A stretch of DNA of 64,000 bases from Gyromitra esculenta (taxonomy: Eukaryota > Ascomycota > Pezizomycetes > Pezizales > Discinaceae). Position numbers and translations under genes: made by a program. The DNA lies in NCBI GenBank assembly GCA_038503075.1, contig JBCAML010000002.1, positions 1,178,001 through 1,242,000 on the forward strand, in the 5' to 3' direction. The notes under the pieces were generated by a model. The model worked only from the letters and a program-made list of their open reading frames with translations, had not been told where the DNA came from and made no database searches. This document shows, piece after piece, positions 19,633-31,463 of the stretch (within the stretch, counting starts at the first letter, position 1; each line of letters opens with the position of its first letter).

Positions 19633-22600
19633 CTATAAATCATCGCTATCCGTATGATACTCGAATTCCTCAGGCACTGGTGCATCATCATCACCTTCAT
19701 CATCTTCAGCGTTAAGGATATTCACCGCAGCCGCCGCTCCTCCAGTATTGTCTTGATTCGCTGATCCCCCAACAGATTGACCAGGACCAGAGGTAACGGG
19801 TGTTTTCCGAACTTTAAGCTCGAGTTGCTGAACTGGTTCGTCAGGTGTGCGATCTAGTAACAGGAGCACTCCGCCGGTAGGCTAAACAAGACGCAAATTA
19901 GTCAACAATTAGGCAAGGACATGTAATAAGATGATACACACCTTTTTAACCGGCTCATATCTGCCATCGCTCGGGAAACTGATATATTTCAGCTGCTCGG
20001 GCAGTACCCTAGTCATATTCACAACTTCATATCCAACCTTCTCCTTTTCCGCTCTTTTCTTCTTCTCGCCTTCACCATCCTTTTTCTCACCATCCCCTTC
20101 TTTTTTATCGCCACCCTCCTCTTCGATTTCCATTTTATCGTCACCTTCTACGGCAGAAGGCCCGGGCGTGACAGGCGTGGATGCTGTTGGTTCAGCTTCC
20201 ATCGCATCTTCACCCCTGGCAGCAGCCTCCTTAGCAGCCTTCTCCTTCTCAGAACGTTTTGCCCGCTGGCGTGCCTTTACTGTTGTAGACAGAACGGCAG
20301 TGGCGATCTTTTCAGGTGCCTTCTCGGCTGATTCTTCAATCTTCGGTGGGTAGTCGAAAAGTGAAGGTTTTGTATTACAGTAAAATTTGAAATCAGGAAT
20401 CTAAGTACCATTAGTCAGGCCAATTTTTCATCCAAGAAGAGGGTTATCTCACATTTAGTTCTTCGTCTAAACCAATTAATCCAGTTGGCACAAAACTCAA
20501 ACTCAGGAAATGCGTTAACGGGAACCAGTACCAGTACTGGGTAAACACGGCCATTCCCACGATTGCAGGAAGGTTCAGACTACCAGTTTGAGTTTGCAAC
20601 CCGATAGTGACATTTCGGCCACCAGCATCAATGATACCTAGAGCGAGAGCAGCTCCGAACTTTGCCATCGCATCCTCGTGCTTCTCCGCGACCATGCTTT
20701 CAAAAGTTTTGCGCAGAGAGGCGACCTTTGGGTTCATCTGATCATTTTGCTGAACCAAGATCATTGCCATAGAAATCAACGCACCCTGCCGCACGAAGTC
20801 GGTAGGGTCTTTGATCATCGGCTCCAAGAGGTCAATAGCCTCATCAAGGCCGGTGCCGGCACATGAAATTCCTAGAGCAAGGGATGCGCCATAACGAACA
20901 TGAGGATTGTAGCTTTCACTCAACAACTCTACAATCCTTGGAACAGCGCTTGGTTTCCGGAAAAGAATAAACCCAAGACTCATGACCGAAACTCTGCGAA
21001 CATCATCGTTCACATCGCTTACAGCGACGTGTAAAAGCCGCCGAATTGCCCCATTACTTCCGGTGCCGCAATAAGCCAGGGCAATTGTCATGATACCTCC
21101 GTAGCGCAATGTCGCGTCAGGGTCGTCCAGCAGCGCACTAATCAACTCATCGGCGGCTTCTTGTTTTCCGAACATTATCAAGGCCATACCAATCGCAATA
21201 CCGCGAATGATTTTCTCGTGCTGTGTGTCGTGTGCATACTGAATCATGTCCTCTAATGCCGTCGCGTTTCCTGTCCCCAGCATGACCAAACCCATAGCCA
21301 AGCCAACAGCCTCTCCAGCAATTGCGGAATCGCTATACAGAACCGACTTAAGCTCTTCATAGATATCAAGATTACCAGTAGCCATACCCGCGACACCAAG
21401 GCCCAAAGCACCACCATGCTGTACCATCTCGTCCTGCGTAGCCTTAAATTGTTTTCGTAGAAAGTCGAGCACATCTGTGCCGTGGTTGGCATAGATCAAA
21501 CCTAACCCATACAAACTACCACCCTGAGAGTATGGGGAGCCAGTGGAGACGCCTTCCTGCGGTAGATAAGGTTCTAGTAGTTTCATCCCTTGGCTAAGGT
21601 TGCCACGGTGAATAACACCCAAAGCAGCAGTTGCAGTAAACTTAGACCAGTTGACTGCTTTACTCAGCCATTCGAGATTTGCTCTGAAAAAACCATCGCT
21701 CGTTGTTCCTGCATTCATGAATGCATTGGAAAAAGTCACGGCCGTATGGAAAATTGAATTTCTTGCTTCAAGCGAATCCTTGATCTTGTTGAGAATGGTC
21801 ATGTCGGTGTGGTTATTTCGAAACAAGAACTCTAAGGAAAGCTCAATACTCTTCGTTCCGCGTAAAATTTGGCGGATTGCCCGATAGTACTTGTCTGTCT
21901 TAGCAGACGTAGATGTTGTTGAGCTTCCGCTCCCTCCAAGCAGTCTAGTGTTTTCGTCATCTTCCGTTGAATCCGTTACCATCGTGTCACCACCGGCTGT
22001 TGCAGCAGTACTTAAGGCATCCGACTCGTCGATTTCCGGTCCAGGAAGTTCGCTCGCAACTTTTTGGAGAAACTCTTGGGTAGCCGAGGAATCTAAGTCG
22101 AATGCAATCTGATAGGCTACCAAGAGAGATTTCGAGTCTTCTTTTTGAACAAGCTCCTGAAGAATCTTCGCAGCAAGTGACGTATCGTTAAGATGAATTA
22201 CGCATTTGCTGATAGAGAAATAATCCGGGGAAGGCTGGGCAAGGAAGAGATTGACTAAAAGGCGAAGGAGCTGCATTATAGCCAAAAAATTAGTTTCCGT
22301 CATAAGAACTCACTCATTAACAAAGCAAAAAGCAAAAAGCAAAGAGGAACGGCAAACCTTTTCCCTTAATCCAATCTCCTGGACAACGCCCATAGTTATA
22401 TCTAACACATACTCCATTAACTCTACACCGCCATCTTTTTCGTCTTCCACTTCCTTCACCTTTCCCTTCCTTTCTTTGCTTCGTTGGCTAGCCAACTTGA
22501 TGCCATCTTCCACAACATCCAGCCGCCTAGCCTCGATTGCTATTCCTATTGCTGGTTTGTAGTCTTCTGTCTCGTAACACTTTCGGAACATTCGCTCCAC

Positions 22601-23271
22601 AATGTCTTGTAACCTTGGGTCGACCTTCTCAAGGGTCTCTTTCTTGGCAGGGCTTGACGCAGGGAAGGATGCATCTTCGGCTAAGGAGGGAGGTACGTTG
22701 GGGCGGGAAGAAAGGATAGAATCGTTATGAGAGTTAATCAAAATGTATTTATCAATGCATTTAGCTAGTTACACTAATTAGCTACGACAATTCAAAAACC
22801 CGGTACAAAAGCCAGGCTAGGCATGAGGGGATGGATATAGCTACAGATTATTGTCTCAACATATTCGCTTTTCGCGGTAATATCAAATAGTTCCCCGGCC
22901 CCAAGAGCGAAGATCATAGATTCATCGTACTCGCCGAGATGGTAGTAGACCTTGGAAGCTACGAGCGCAGCAAGGTGGCGCTCAGAAAACTGCTCATCTT
23001 CATATAAAGCTTCTCTATATCATTCCATGATCGTCAGCCTTGCTATTTCCATCAAAAGGTTCAGTTGGTCTGATGGCATCCATCTTTTCTCCGAACAAGT
23101 ACATCCACACACCAGCGAGATTTCAACGCACATTTTCGAAACGCTATCCGCAATCTCCGGCCAAAATTGATTCACCAGCTCGTTCAGCTTCTGTAAAGCA
23201 TAGCACCTCAGCGGTTGATCCGACTCATCCAACAACCCTATGAGACCGGCGGCGGAAGTTAAGCCAGGCAT
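19633..23271 (-). CDS. RPN2: 26S proteasome regulatory subunit RPN2
   Basis: Rpn2 (PSMD1) is the large scaffold of the 19S base. Six exons close in phase to 1080 residues: 23271-23132, 23014-22845, 22764-22358, 22270-20453, 20400-19942 and 19881-19633. The start at 23271 gives the typical [14 protein letters not shown]-terminus. The N-terminal helical repeats include [18 protein letters not shown] and YVETII. The central exon carries the proteasome/cyclosome repeats ([68 protein letters not shown]). The late region has a Lys/Glu-rich charged insert, as in other Rpn2 proteins. The extreme C-terminus ends [15 protein letters not shown]. Its FEY resembles the known Rpn13-binding tail of Rpn2; that role is inferred. 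The intron-3 donor (GTTTGC) is weak. Confidence 0.96.
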
Positions 23272-24560
23272 CCTGGAGATCGTCCTTTACTTCCGATTTA
23301 TAGCTTTCCACGGAGTTAGCAAGAGTTGTTTGAAGGTTAAGATACCGATGATTGATGCTTTGATGGTCGGAAGAGTGATTCGGTGATGGGAGGAGGTGGG
23401 GTTGATGAAAAAGATGATGATGGAGGATGGCAGAGGGCGGATGATGAGACCTTGCGTGAGACCCTCTGGGCTCGTGCTGGGGCTTTACGCGGCACCTCGA
23501 CTGCGCAAGCATGGGGTAATACTGAGACCGCCAAGACTATATTACCCGGCTCTCTGTTTCCTACTAGAAATGACTAAATGGCCACATAGGATGAAATATC
23601 AGGAAAGATTATCCAATACTCCCGCAATAACAGGCTAGTTAACTTTTTAACGTAGGCTATCCCTTACGGATCCCATGGGAGGCTATTGTGTAAAAAATGA
23701 AACGAAACTTGCACAAGAATTTGAATCCAGAACAGTACATATGTATCCTCTATTTCAACTCTACAATCTCGCTCCAATCTATTCTTATCCTGCTAAAGAG
23801 AGGGAGCTATCACTATGCTCCATAGTTTAGATGGCGAGTATTAGCACTTGTTAGTTAGCTAAGAGGGTGGGTTAGTAGCGATTCAATCGATGGACAGGGA
23901 TGCTTTTCACGAGCATGAGCGATCACTCGATTTTTCTGTAAGAACCTAATGAGTACAAACGATGGACCTCTGCTCGTAAATACATGCCACAAATTCAAAT
24001 AAATCGATCGATCAGGTTCTCTCAGCACTTTTCAGTTCTCGTGACTGCGAATACCCGTCACTACTCAGACTCAAAATATGCACAGATGCTGCAACTGCAA
24101 GCCTCGTAGTCTCTCTACCTTCAACGGTGTAACCATCGCGATCCAACCATTTATATGTATACTAGCGTATGATAGGTAAATCTTTACCTAATTTATGACC
24201 AGGATATTCTGTTGAAGAGCAGAAAGCCCGGAAGCATGGTGACTGGTGTTCTGTGAGAATACAGTGGCGCTAGTCTCGTGCCCGGCCCCATGCCAACAAT
24301 CAAAGGCAGTAGAGGTAGGAACGAGGCTTGATTAACGCACAAGAAACATGATACTGTGTACTTCAGGCGATCCGGCTGGTCCCAGCGATCCGATCAAAAC
24401 AATAGTGACAACCAACTTGAATAGATTAAAATAAATCCACATGCATATATGTATCTACGTATACATAAAAGACGATAGAGATAATATATCCCTAAACAAT
24501 CAAACAAAAATTCTATCCTTTATCCACTCAGCTCCTAACGTCATCGTGTGCATACTGCAT
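23272..24560. other. RPN2 promoter side and intergenic DNA
   Basis: No gene supported. His/Pro-rich frames just upstream of the RPN2 ATG look like 5' UTR composition rather than coding sequence. Confidence 0.5.
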
Positions 24561-25539
24561 TTAGTGGTTCCCTTCATAATCGTCAAAGGCCCCCATAAGC
24601 AAAGCTCTCTCCCCCTCCTCCTCTACCTTCCCCTTTTTCAAACCGAACTCAGTACATTTACCTGCTTTCATAATTGCAGAACGTCTCGCAGAGTACGTTT
24701 TATAGAGCTGCGCCACAACACAAACCATCAGCGCCAACACCAGAAGAAAGATAAAAGCCCTCTTCGGGCCAGACTCCGGCTCGAGATGTGAGTGATTGCT
24801 CCCTGCCACGGTTTCAAATTCCGTACCTACATGCAGAGAGCCATCGTCTGTGATTAGCCCATATCTTCATCTACCAACAAAAAACATAAGTGGTTTCTCG
24901 CTATATTGAGAGTTTGAATAGCGGCAAATAGAATAAAGATAGAAAAGGTGAAGTAAATTCCAGGCCGAGAAAGTCAACTGGGAAAAACTTCAAGGAGTAA
25001 AAAAAAAACCGGAGTTACAAACCATCATCGGAGCCATGGCTAGCCCACAAATAAGAAAGAGCTCTCTTCGCCAAAGCTTCACCTTGCTTCGAACAAGCCC
25101 AAACATTCGTCGTGAGCTCTGTAAACTCTTCCGAGCATTTCCAGATCGGGTTCTCCATCGCCTTCGTCCACCAGTTGCTCTCTTCCGGAGATGGCGGTGG
25201 AGTGGAAGGCTGAGATTCAGACTTTGCGGCTTCTGGGAGGATAATAGAGATACTCTCAAGGGCACCTGTGGGGGAGATGTACGGCATTGTAGAAATGATG
25301 ATGAGAAGTATGAAGCAGAATAGGGAAGCACAGAATAAGAGGGACAAGAGAAAGATGAAGCTCGTAAAGATAAGGTCGAGATGAGGAAGTAGAAAGCGAA
25401 GGGAGGTATGAGAAGTATCACTTAGTCGCGACGATGATGTGGCCTCAGGCGGCTTTGAAACGGATTTCGGAGTAATTAATCGATACTTTTGGCGCATCGC
25501 ACCCCTGGGCTCGCCTGTGCTTGTAGATATAGTGGACAT
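24561..25539 (-). CDS. Unknown membrane protein, 260 residues
   Basis: I do not recognise this family. Two exons close in phase: 25539-25023 and 24826-24561, with a 196-bp intron (donor GTTTGT, acceptor ATGTAG). The first credible ATG is at 25539; a TTG four codons earlier is not used. Residues 1-48 are polar and Ser/Thr/Pro-rich. Residues 49-84 are one long hydrophobic stretch, enough for one or two membrane passes. A Pro/Ser-rich and Trp-containing middle follows (EESNWWTKAMENPIWKCSEE). A second clear membrane helix sits at about 196-214 (AFIFLLVLALMVCVVAQLY), followed by a basic then acidic tail. This layout suggests an integral protein of the endomembrane system. It could have a further 5' exon. 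Confidence 0.7.
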
Positions 25540-25850
25540 TAGAGAGCCCAAGTCGAACGCTGCCGCTTTGAGAAAAAGAAATTAAATTCTGAGCAGGCCA
25601 GATAAACCCCTAGAAAACAAGGTATTTGAATAATAGGTCCTAGGGTGGTAGCTTGGTTGGCGAAGCCCAAGAGAAATTCCATCCCATGTCCTCTCGATAG
25701 AATAATACACGCTTGCCAGCTTCATGCCAGTGAAAAGGACCAAGGGACACGCAAAAAAAAGACAAAATGGGGTTTCGACTAGCACCTATCCCATAGCTTA
25801 TAAGAGAAAATAGAAAAAAAACCCCGGATGACCCTGGGAAAATTGCATCA
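25540..25850. other. Short intergenic spacer
   Basis: 311 bp between the membrane-protein gene start and the choline kinase stop codon. It must hold the promoter of the former and the 3' end of the latter. No specific motif recognised. Confidence 0.5.
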
Positions 25851-28625
25851 TCACTCAACCCATTTCACATTCTTCATAATAAACTCACCAACTTCCTCCG
25901 GCTTTACGATACCCAGCCCTAAAATATCACCCCAGAACAACAATGCCCTCTGTTGCGCATACGCAAGATAGTCAAATTCGTCCTCGTCCTCATCTTTCTT
26001 ATCCTTCACATCACTTGCTACAATACTCGCCTCTTTAGAGAGAGCTTGTCTATTTGTTGTTGCACTTTCCTGGGGTGATCCTGCTTTCTCCACGCCATTA
26101 GGCCCCATTTTCGCCTGTACGATACCCCAGGCACACCACATAAGGTTACCCAAGGCCCGCCAGGCTCTAGCTTCTTCAAGGAGACGCTCGACTTCCTTCT
26201 CCACCAAGCGTTGTCGTGCGGCTTCTTCCTCTTTGTAGGCTGGCGCTGGAGTCCGAGCATCCAAACTAAAAGGTGTCGAAGGCGAAGCATCCGAAGTACC
26301 AGTAGTGGGAGATCTAGCGCCTGTAAGGCTGTGCTCGACATATGCACGGATGAAATTACGCTGTTGCTCGAGATTAGGGAATTGCGAGTGGTGCATGAAG
26401 TATGGGGTAACTGGATCGCTGTAATCTGCCATCCACTCGCACTTTTATAGAAAATTAGTATGCGTTCAAGGTATTCCCAACAGTGCCGAGTGAACCGCGT
26501 AGAGCACTAGGGGCTAGTTCGAGCACTTACAAAGTGGTTCGCAAATTCAAATGCTGGAGGATTAGCACTCGAATATTCGAAATCAATGACAACGAACTGC
26601 TTATGTTCATTCATAGGAAGTAGGAGAGGGCTTTTCCCAGACGGTTCCAATCTCAAGATATTGCCGTATTGTGTCTGCCGCCCAAAATTAGTTTATCAAA
26701 TAATCACCAATAGTCACTCGGCAGAAAAAAATCCGTGCTCACATCGTTGTGCGCAAAAACCAACGTCTTCTTCACACCCTCCAACCCTCCATATCGTGCA
26801 TAAAGCCACTCTCTATACTTATTCGCCACCTGCTCAAACTTTTCCCAGCTACATCCAATGACAGACCCCATCTTTGTCTCATTGATCCCGACGTCAACCA
26901 CAACACTCCTCGCCCTTGGTGCCCACTTTTCCCAGTTACGCCAAGCGATAGGTCCCCCCTTTCTCTCTCCTTCCTCTAAATCGATCCCCTCATGCAGCTC
27001 CTTTAATCTCTTGGCAATGTGACGGGATATTTCTGGTTTCTTGATATCTTCCCGTGTGAGTGTTCGGGAGGGAAAAAATTCTTCGAAACGGCCATTTTCA
27101 AATGTTCCTAGTAGATGAGGGCCGATTCGTTTGCGTGCAAGGCGGCGGAGGATTGTGAGTTCAGTTTCACGGTCGATCAAGTGCGAAACTTGCGGCCCGT
27201 AGATTCGCAGGAGGAGTTTTCTAAAGAACATTAGGATTGGTAAACGGAAAAAAGGCCGTAAGAAATCTGGAAACTGTAGCGTACGCTGGTATCTTCATAG
27301 ATCCTAAGGAAATATTGCTACTGCTTTTCGTTTCATTCGTAGTCGATATTGGTGGTAAATCGTTTGGTGGAGTAACCGCATAGACCTTCAAATTAAAACC
27401 AAAAATGTATCACATTAGCGTTTGTCTAGCCCTCACCGCCACAAATATATGTTCATCTCACTTGCTCACGTCTTAAAAATGGCAAGGCAGATATCATGCC
27501 AACGACAAGTAGCGAAGTTTACTCGCGGTCACAAAACTTCACCACCCACCCACTCCTTCCTTCACATGAAAAACATAGACTCTCATTCTCGTGTGGCTTC
27601 TCATATCTAAGGAGGTAACATGAAAGGCAAAACCGAAAACCAAAACATAAAAATAAACTTACTATATTCGTGAGAGCGCCACTTATCCTCTCCACGACAA
27701 TCTCTCTATACCTATCCAAGGTCACCCTCCTCCACCCTTTACACCTGAGGGTATGTGCCAATTTCAGCACTTGAGACTTGAACTCATCCATACCCACCTC
27801 CTCTGCAGTCTGCAGCACTTCCTCGCAACTAGGCACCAGAGTCTCTCCATCAGACGCATAATCAGTATCCGACGTATTCCTCGCATGTCTTTTTCTCGAG
27901 CTCCTTTTCCGGCTCATGCTCGGCCGTTTCGGGTACTCGTCGGAGTGCGAGATCTCCGCAGCAGCAACCAGGGCATCGAACGCATCCATGGCAGCCTGTG
28001 CAGCTTCGTCACCACTGCTGGAAACCAGCGATAACGGCTCACCGAAAGCCCCTCCACCAATCTCGCGATCAACTGTGGTGGGGGAGGTGGTGAGGGAGGT
28101 GGTGATACGGTTCAGTTCCGTTTTCTTGGCAGCTTTCCGATCGCGACGAGCCTTCTGTCGTTGTCTTTCAGCGTATGCCCAGTCTTTTAACTGTTCCAAG
28201 AGCCCTGTGACCCCTCCTGCGGAAGCCGACAGGCGATGCTGATGATGGTGATGTCTGTCTGCAGATTCTGCCCTCCCGTCGTTTTTCTCCATGGCTCGTG
28301 ACTTCTCCTTCTGGTAGTCTGGCGCCAGCGAAGCCCTCGAGACACTCTCTGTGCCGGATTGGGAACTCTCGATAGGCGTCACTGGGAGACGACCAACGAG
28401 CCGTTTGCTACTGACTTTCTTATGCAGAGATATAGCGGGGCGAGCATGTTTCTTGTGCTCGGGTGGTTGAATTTCGGTGTTGGTTACGTCGAGATGCGGT
28501 GTATCTCCAGGCACGGTGTCTGGGTTTTTTTTATACCATCAGCTGTTTGTTTTGTGCAATAGACGGAGAGCAGCAGAGTGGTTTACGATACCCTTTGAAG
28601 TGCCGGGAGGTTGCGAGGAAGACAT
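25851..28625 (-). CDS. CKI1: Choline/ethanolamine kinase
   Basis: It phosphorylates choline (and probably ethanolamine) with ATP, the first step of the Kennedy phospholipid pathway. Six exons close in phase to 734 residues: 28625-28592, 28519-27663, 27385-27285, 27220-26743, 26674-26531 and 26441-25851. Intron 2 is unusually long for this window (277 bp). Residues 1-240 are a fungal extension rich in Ser, Lys and His, followed by the choline-kinase N-domain (SQVLKLAHTL, then VYAVTPP). The kinase core contains KLLLRIYGPQVSHLIDRETE, the Brenner-type motif FAHNDTQYGN (residues 486-495, catalytic Asp in HND) and VIDFEYS (Asp 521, Mg binding). The C-terminal EWMADYSDP and the RAWRALGNLMWCAWGIVQ block are typical of fungal choline kinases. 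Choline versus ethanolamine preference cannot be decided from sequence. Confidence 0.93.
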
Positions 28626-29557
28626 ATGTATGATCTAGTTTTTTTTGACGATCAAGACCGTTTTTCTACTATGCAGCCAAGGTTTGGTGTACTGATAGGT
28701 GGGTTGTTTTCAAATCCGAGCGATGCGTAGGAGATGAGGGAGCGACGGGGCGCAGTATGTAGACAGAATGGAGAAAACCCAAGGGCAAAAACGGGAACTA
28801 AAACAAAATAAGGAAACGGGGGGAAAAGCGAAGAAGCGTGATAGCTCCAGCCATACGAAAGAAGCGGGGTCCATCCATTTGAACCCTGGCTATGCTGGAA
28901 CCCATCCGCCGCGGGATGATCTTATCGGAGGGCCATTACCAGGCGCTCAGATGTTTCTTGCCGTTGAGTGTTTTCACCTCTCTTGCCACTCACATCATAC
29001 TACATGCACACACGTACAGTGCTGTCTGGAAAACCTTGGCAGCCTTATCTCTACTGTAGGGTGTCAGGACTTTGCGGACGCAACTGTACATTAACGATGT
29101 TCTTGTTATTATTTCTTGGCAATCTTCACAACTACATGTAAAGATAGCACTTTTCATTCTTGTTATCGCCGCGTGTTGCTATGTATTGTACATGGACTTT
29201 GCAGCACCCCCACGATCGCAACGTTACATGCAAATTCGTCAAACGAAGTGAATAGAAAAGTGATAAGCTACCACAAAACCAAAAGCTTCATCACCAAATC
29301 TTTACTCCATTTATGTGATTCAAAGAAAACCCACCTAGACATAGAAAAATGTGTTTTCAGATACCTCAGAGCCCTCATGAAAAAATGAAAAGAAAAGAAA
29401 AGCCATAACCCAAGACTAAAAGCAGTAGAGTAATAATAAGTTCGAGCAGAATAAAAAAACACGCTATGACTGGTATTGCACGCTGAAGTGAATGGAAGGA
29501 TCCAGATGGTGAATCTAGCCACCATACGGACATGTGGGAACACATAGCCTTCAAGAC
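28626..29557. other. Intergenic region upstream of the choline kinase
   Basis: Nothing supportable as a gene. It contains a TACATGTA palindrome (29133-29140). Confidence 0.5.
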
Positions 29558-31463
29558 TTACATGGCCCATTCCACAACCTCAATAGCGGTGATAACAAGA
29601 ACCAACGTGCTAGGGAGGATGACAACAACGTAACTCCAGAACAAAATCTTCGCCATCACGGCCTCGTATACCCCGTTAAGTTGACAGATCTGTGCTAACT
29701 GCAACGCACTCGGCGCTCCGGCCAACAAGAAACAGACGATGACAAAGATTGGATCATCAAGGATCGAAATATTAAGATATTTCGCAGCGATAGCCAACAT
29801 GGGAGCAATGAAGACAAATGGCAAGACCATTCGGGAAATAAGGGCCGCGATTAAGATCTTCGTCTCGTGGCGATCGGTAGAAGCGTTGGTCTTTGGTTGG
29901 GTGTTCCCTGCCAGATTGGCTCCAAGAACGACCAAAATCAAGGGAACAGCAACGTTTCCGGATTGACTGACGGCGCGAGTAACCGAGTTTTCAAGGAAGG
30001 TGCCTTTTGTGAAGAAAAGCTTCTGCAACGAGGGAATCGAAGCAACGATTACAGCTAACAGCATCGCGTAGAGCGGAGGGTTCATGAAATCTTTCAGTCC
30101 CAAGAAGAAGCGGACAAAGCCGTTGCGAATTTTCGTGAGGACACGGGAAACAAATGGCGCCTTCTGCGTCAACCAACGAGGCTTGATTTGCTCTGCATTA
30201 TGGATTCTCGGGCGTGTGACATCGCGAATGCCACGGGTTCCTTGCCCGGGAGTTGCGAGTAACCCGTTGGCAGGAGGCGTCGAAGGACGACTAGATTTCG
30301 CAGACCTCGAAGCATCACTGGTGGGGTGAGGAGAAACCGGTGTCTGACTGCCAGAAGGACTAGAGTCAAATGCAGAGTCACCTGTGCCGGCGGTAGTATG
30401 TCGGGAGTGGTAGCGACCGTCTTTGTTCGGGACAAGGTAGTCACTTTCAACAGGTTCAGTGAGTTGTTTATGGAGTCCAACGTAGCTGTTCTCAAATTGT
30501 GGTGACATGAAGGGGTCGACCCTGGCAGACTGAGATTCAAGATCGCTATCGGTGTTATCTGGATCATCCCGATAAACAACGGTGTTACTCTCTGGAAGCT
30601 GATCGGTTTTCGGGGGAGGAGCGAGCAAAACGTGGTAACCCCAAGACCAGCGGACCAGCTGACCCAGTTGTTGAAAGATAAGAAGGTAGAGAATACCACG
30701 CGCAGCAACCTCCTCATCGTTATCGTTCTTGAGCTTATCCCAGTGAAGACCAGATATTGTCATGGAGAGGGAAATAACGAGAGATATCGGGAGGGAGTTT
30801 GAATTTCCAAAAACACCCTAGAAAGAAGCACATCAGTATTCAGTAGACTCTTAAGCTAGAAATATAACTAAAAAATGCTACTCCAGGGAATTTACCATAG
30901 CGATCACGAAATTCCTCGCTCTCTTGTTGAATCCAAACGCTTTGCTAACCAGCAAAGCACAAAAGTACGAAATCAACGTCATCACAACGAAGATCACCGG
31001 TATTACAGCCAGCTCGACGATCTTTGCTAAAGTAAGCTGGCTCGCCAGTTTGGTAAAAACTGTCTCACATCATTAGTTCCTGAATTCAGGGACTGAAGCG
31101 AAAAAACAAAGCCATCAACTCACTCAAACAGGGCGTAAATAACGAAACGTTCAGGTTAGCGACGAATTTCTGCATATCTGCATCAAACATGCCGCCTCTG
31201 GCGATAATGTAGCCCGGCAGAGAAACACAGACGACCTCCATCACAGCCTCGAAAACCAGGAGGATAAGGTTGCCCAGAGCTGGATGGTTGGCGTGAGCAG
31301 TCTTTTTCGCCATCATCGATAGATCGAATGTAGAGATGGTGTTGTTTGCGAGAGAGGATGAGGAAGTTGCGTAGGCCATTTGATATTGCTGTAGCGATAG
31401 CGATGGGGTTGAGGATGAGAGGACATTGTTCCGGAACGACGTCGGGGACGAGAAAAAAGCCAT
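29558..31463 (-). CDS. Auxin-efflux-carrier-like membrane transporter
   Basis: It belongs to the AEC/PIN-like family, like yeast Ecm3 (YNL095C) and its paralogs, multi-pass proteins probably of the ER or vacuolar membranes. Three exons close in phase to 587 residues: 31463-31124, 31059-30896 and 30817-29558. Five helices in the N-terminal block (NLILLVFEAVMEVVCVSLPGY; ELAVIPVIFVVMTLISYFCA; GVFGNSNSLPISLVISLS, the last a family signature) are followed by a long hydrophilic Ser/Pro loop (residues about 235-390). Five C-terminal helices follow (PPLYAMLLAVIVASIP, GNVAVPLILVVLGANLAG, FVIVCFLLAGAPSALQLAQ). This 5-loop-5 layout is diagnostic. The ATG at 31463 is taken; a second in-frame ATG 28 codons later is also possible. 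The substrate is unknown, and auxin is not implied in fungi. Confidence 0.92.

Noticed and set aside
14132..31463. Minus-strand gene run as a biosynthetic or co-regulated cluster
   Set aside because: Sulfate transport, proteasome, choline kinase and an AEC transporter share no pathway, and the spacers are ordinary promoter-sized or larger.
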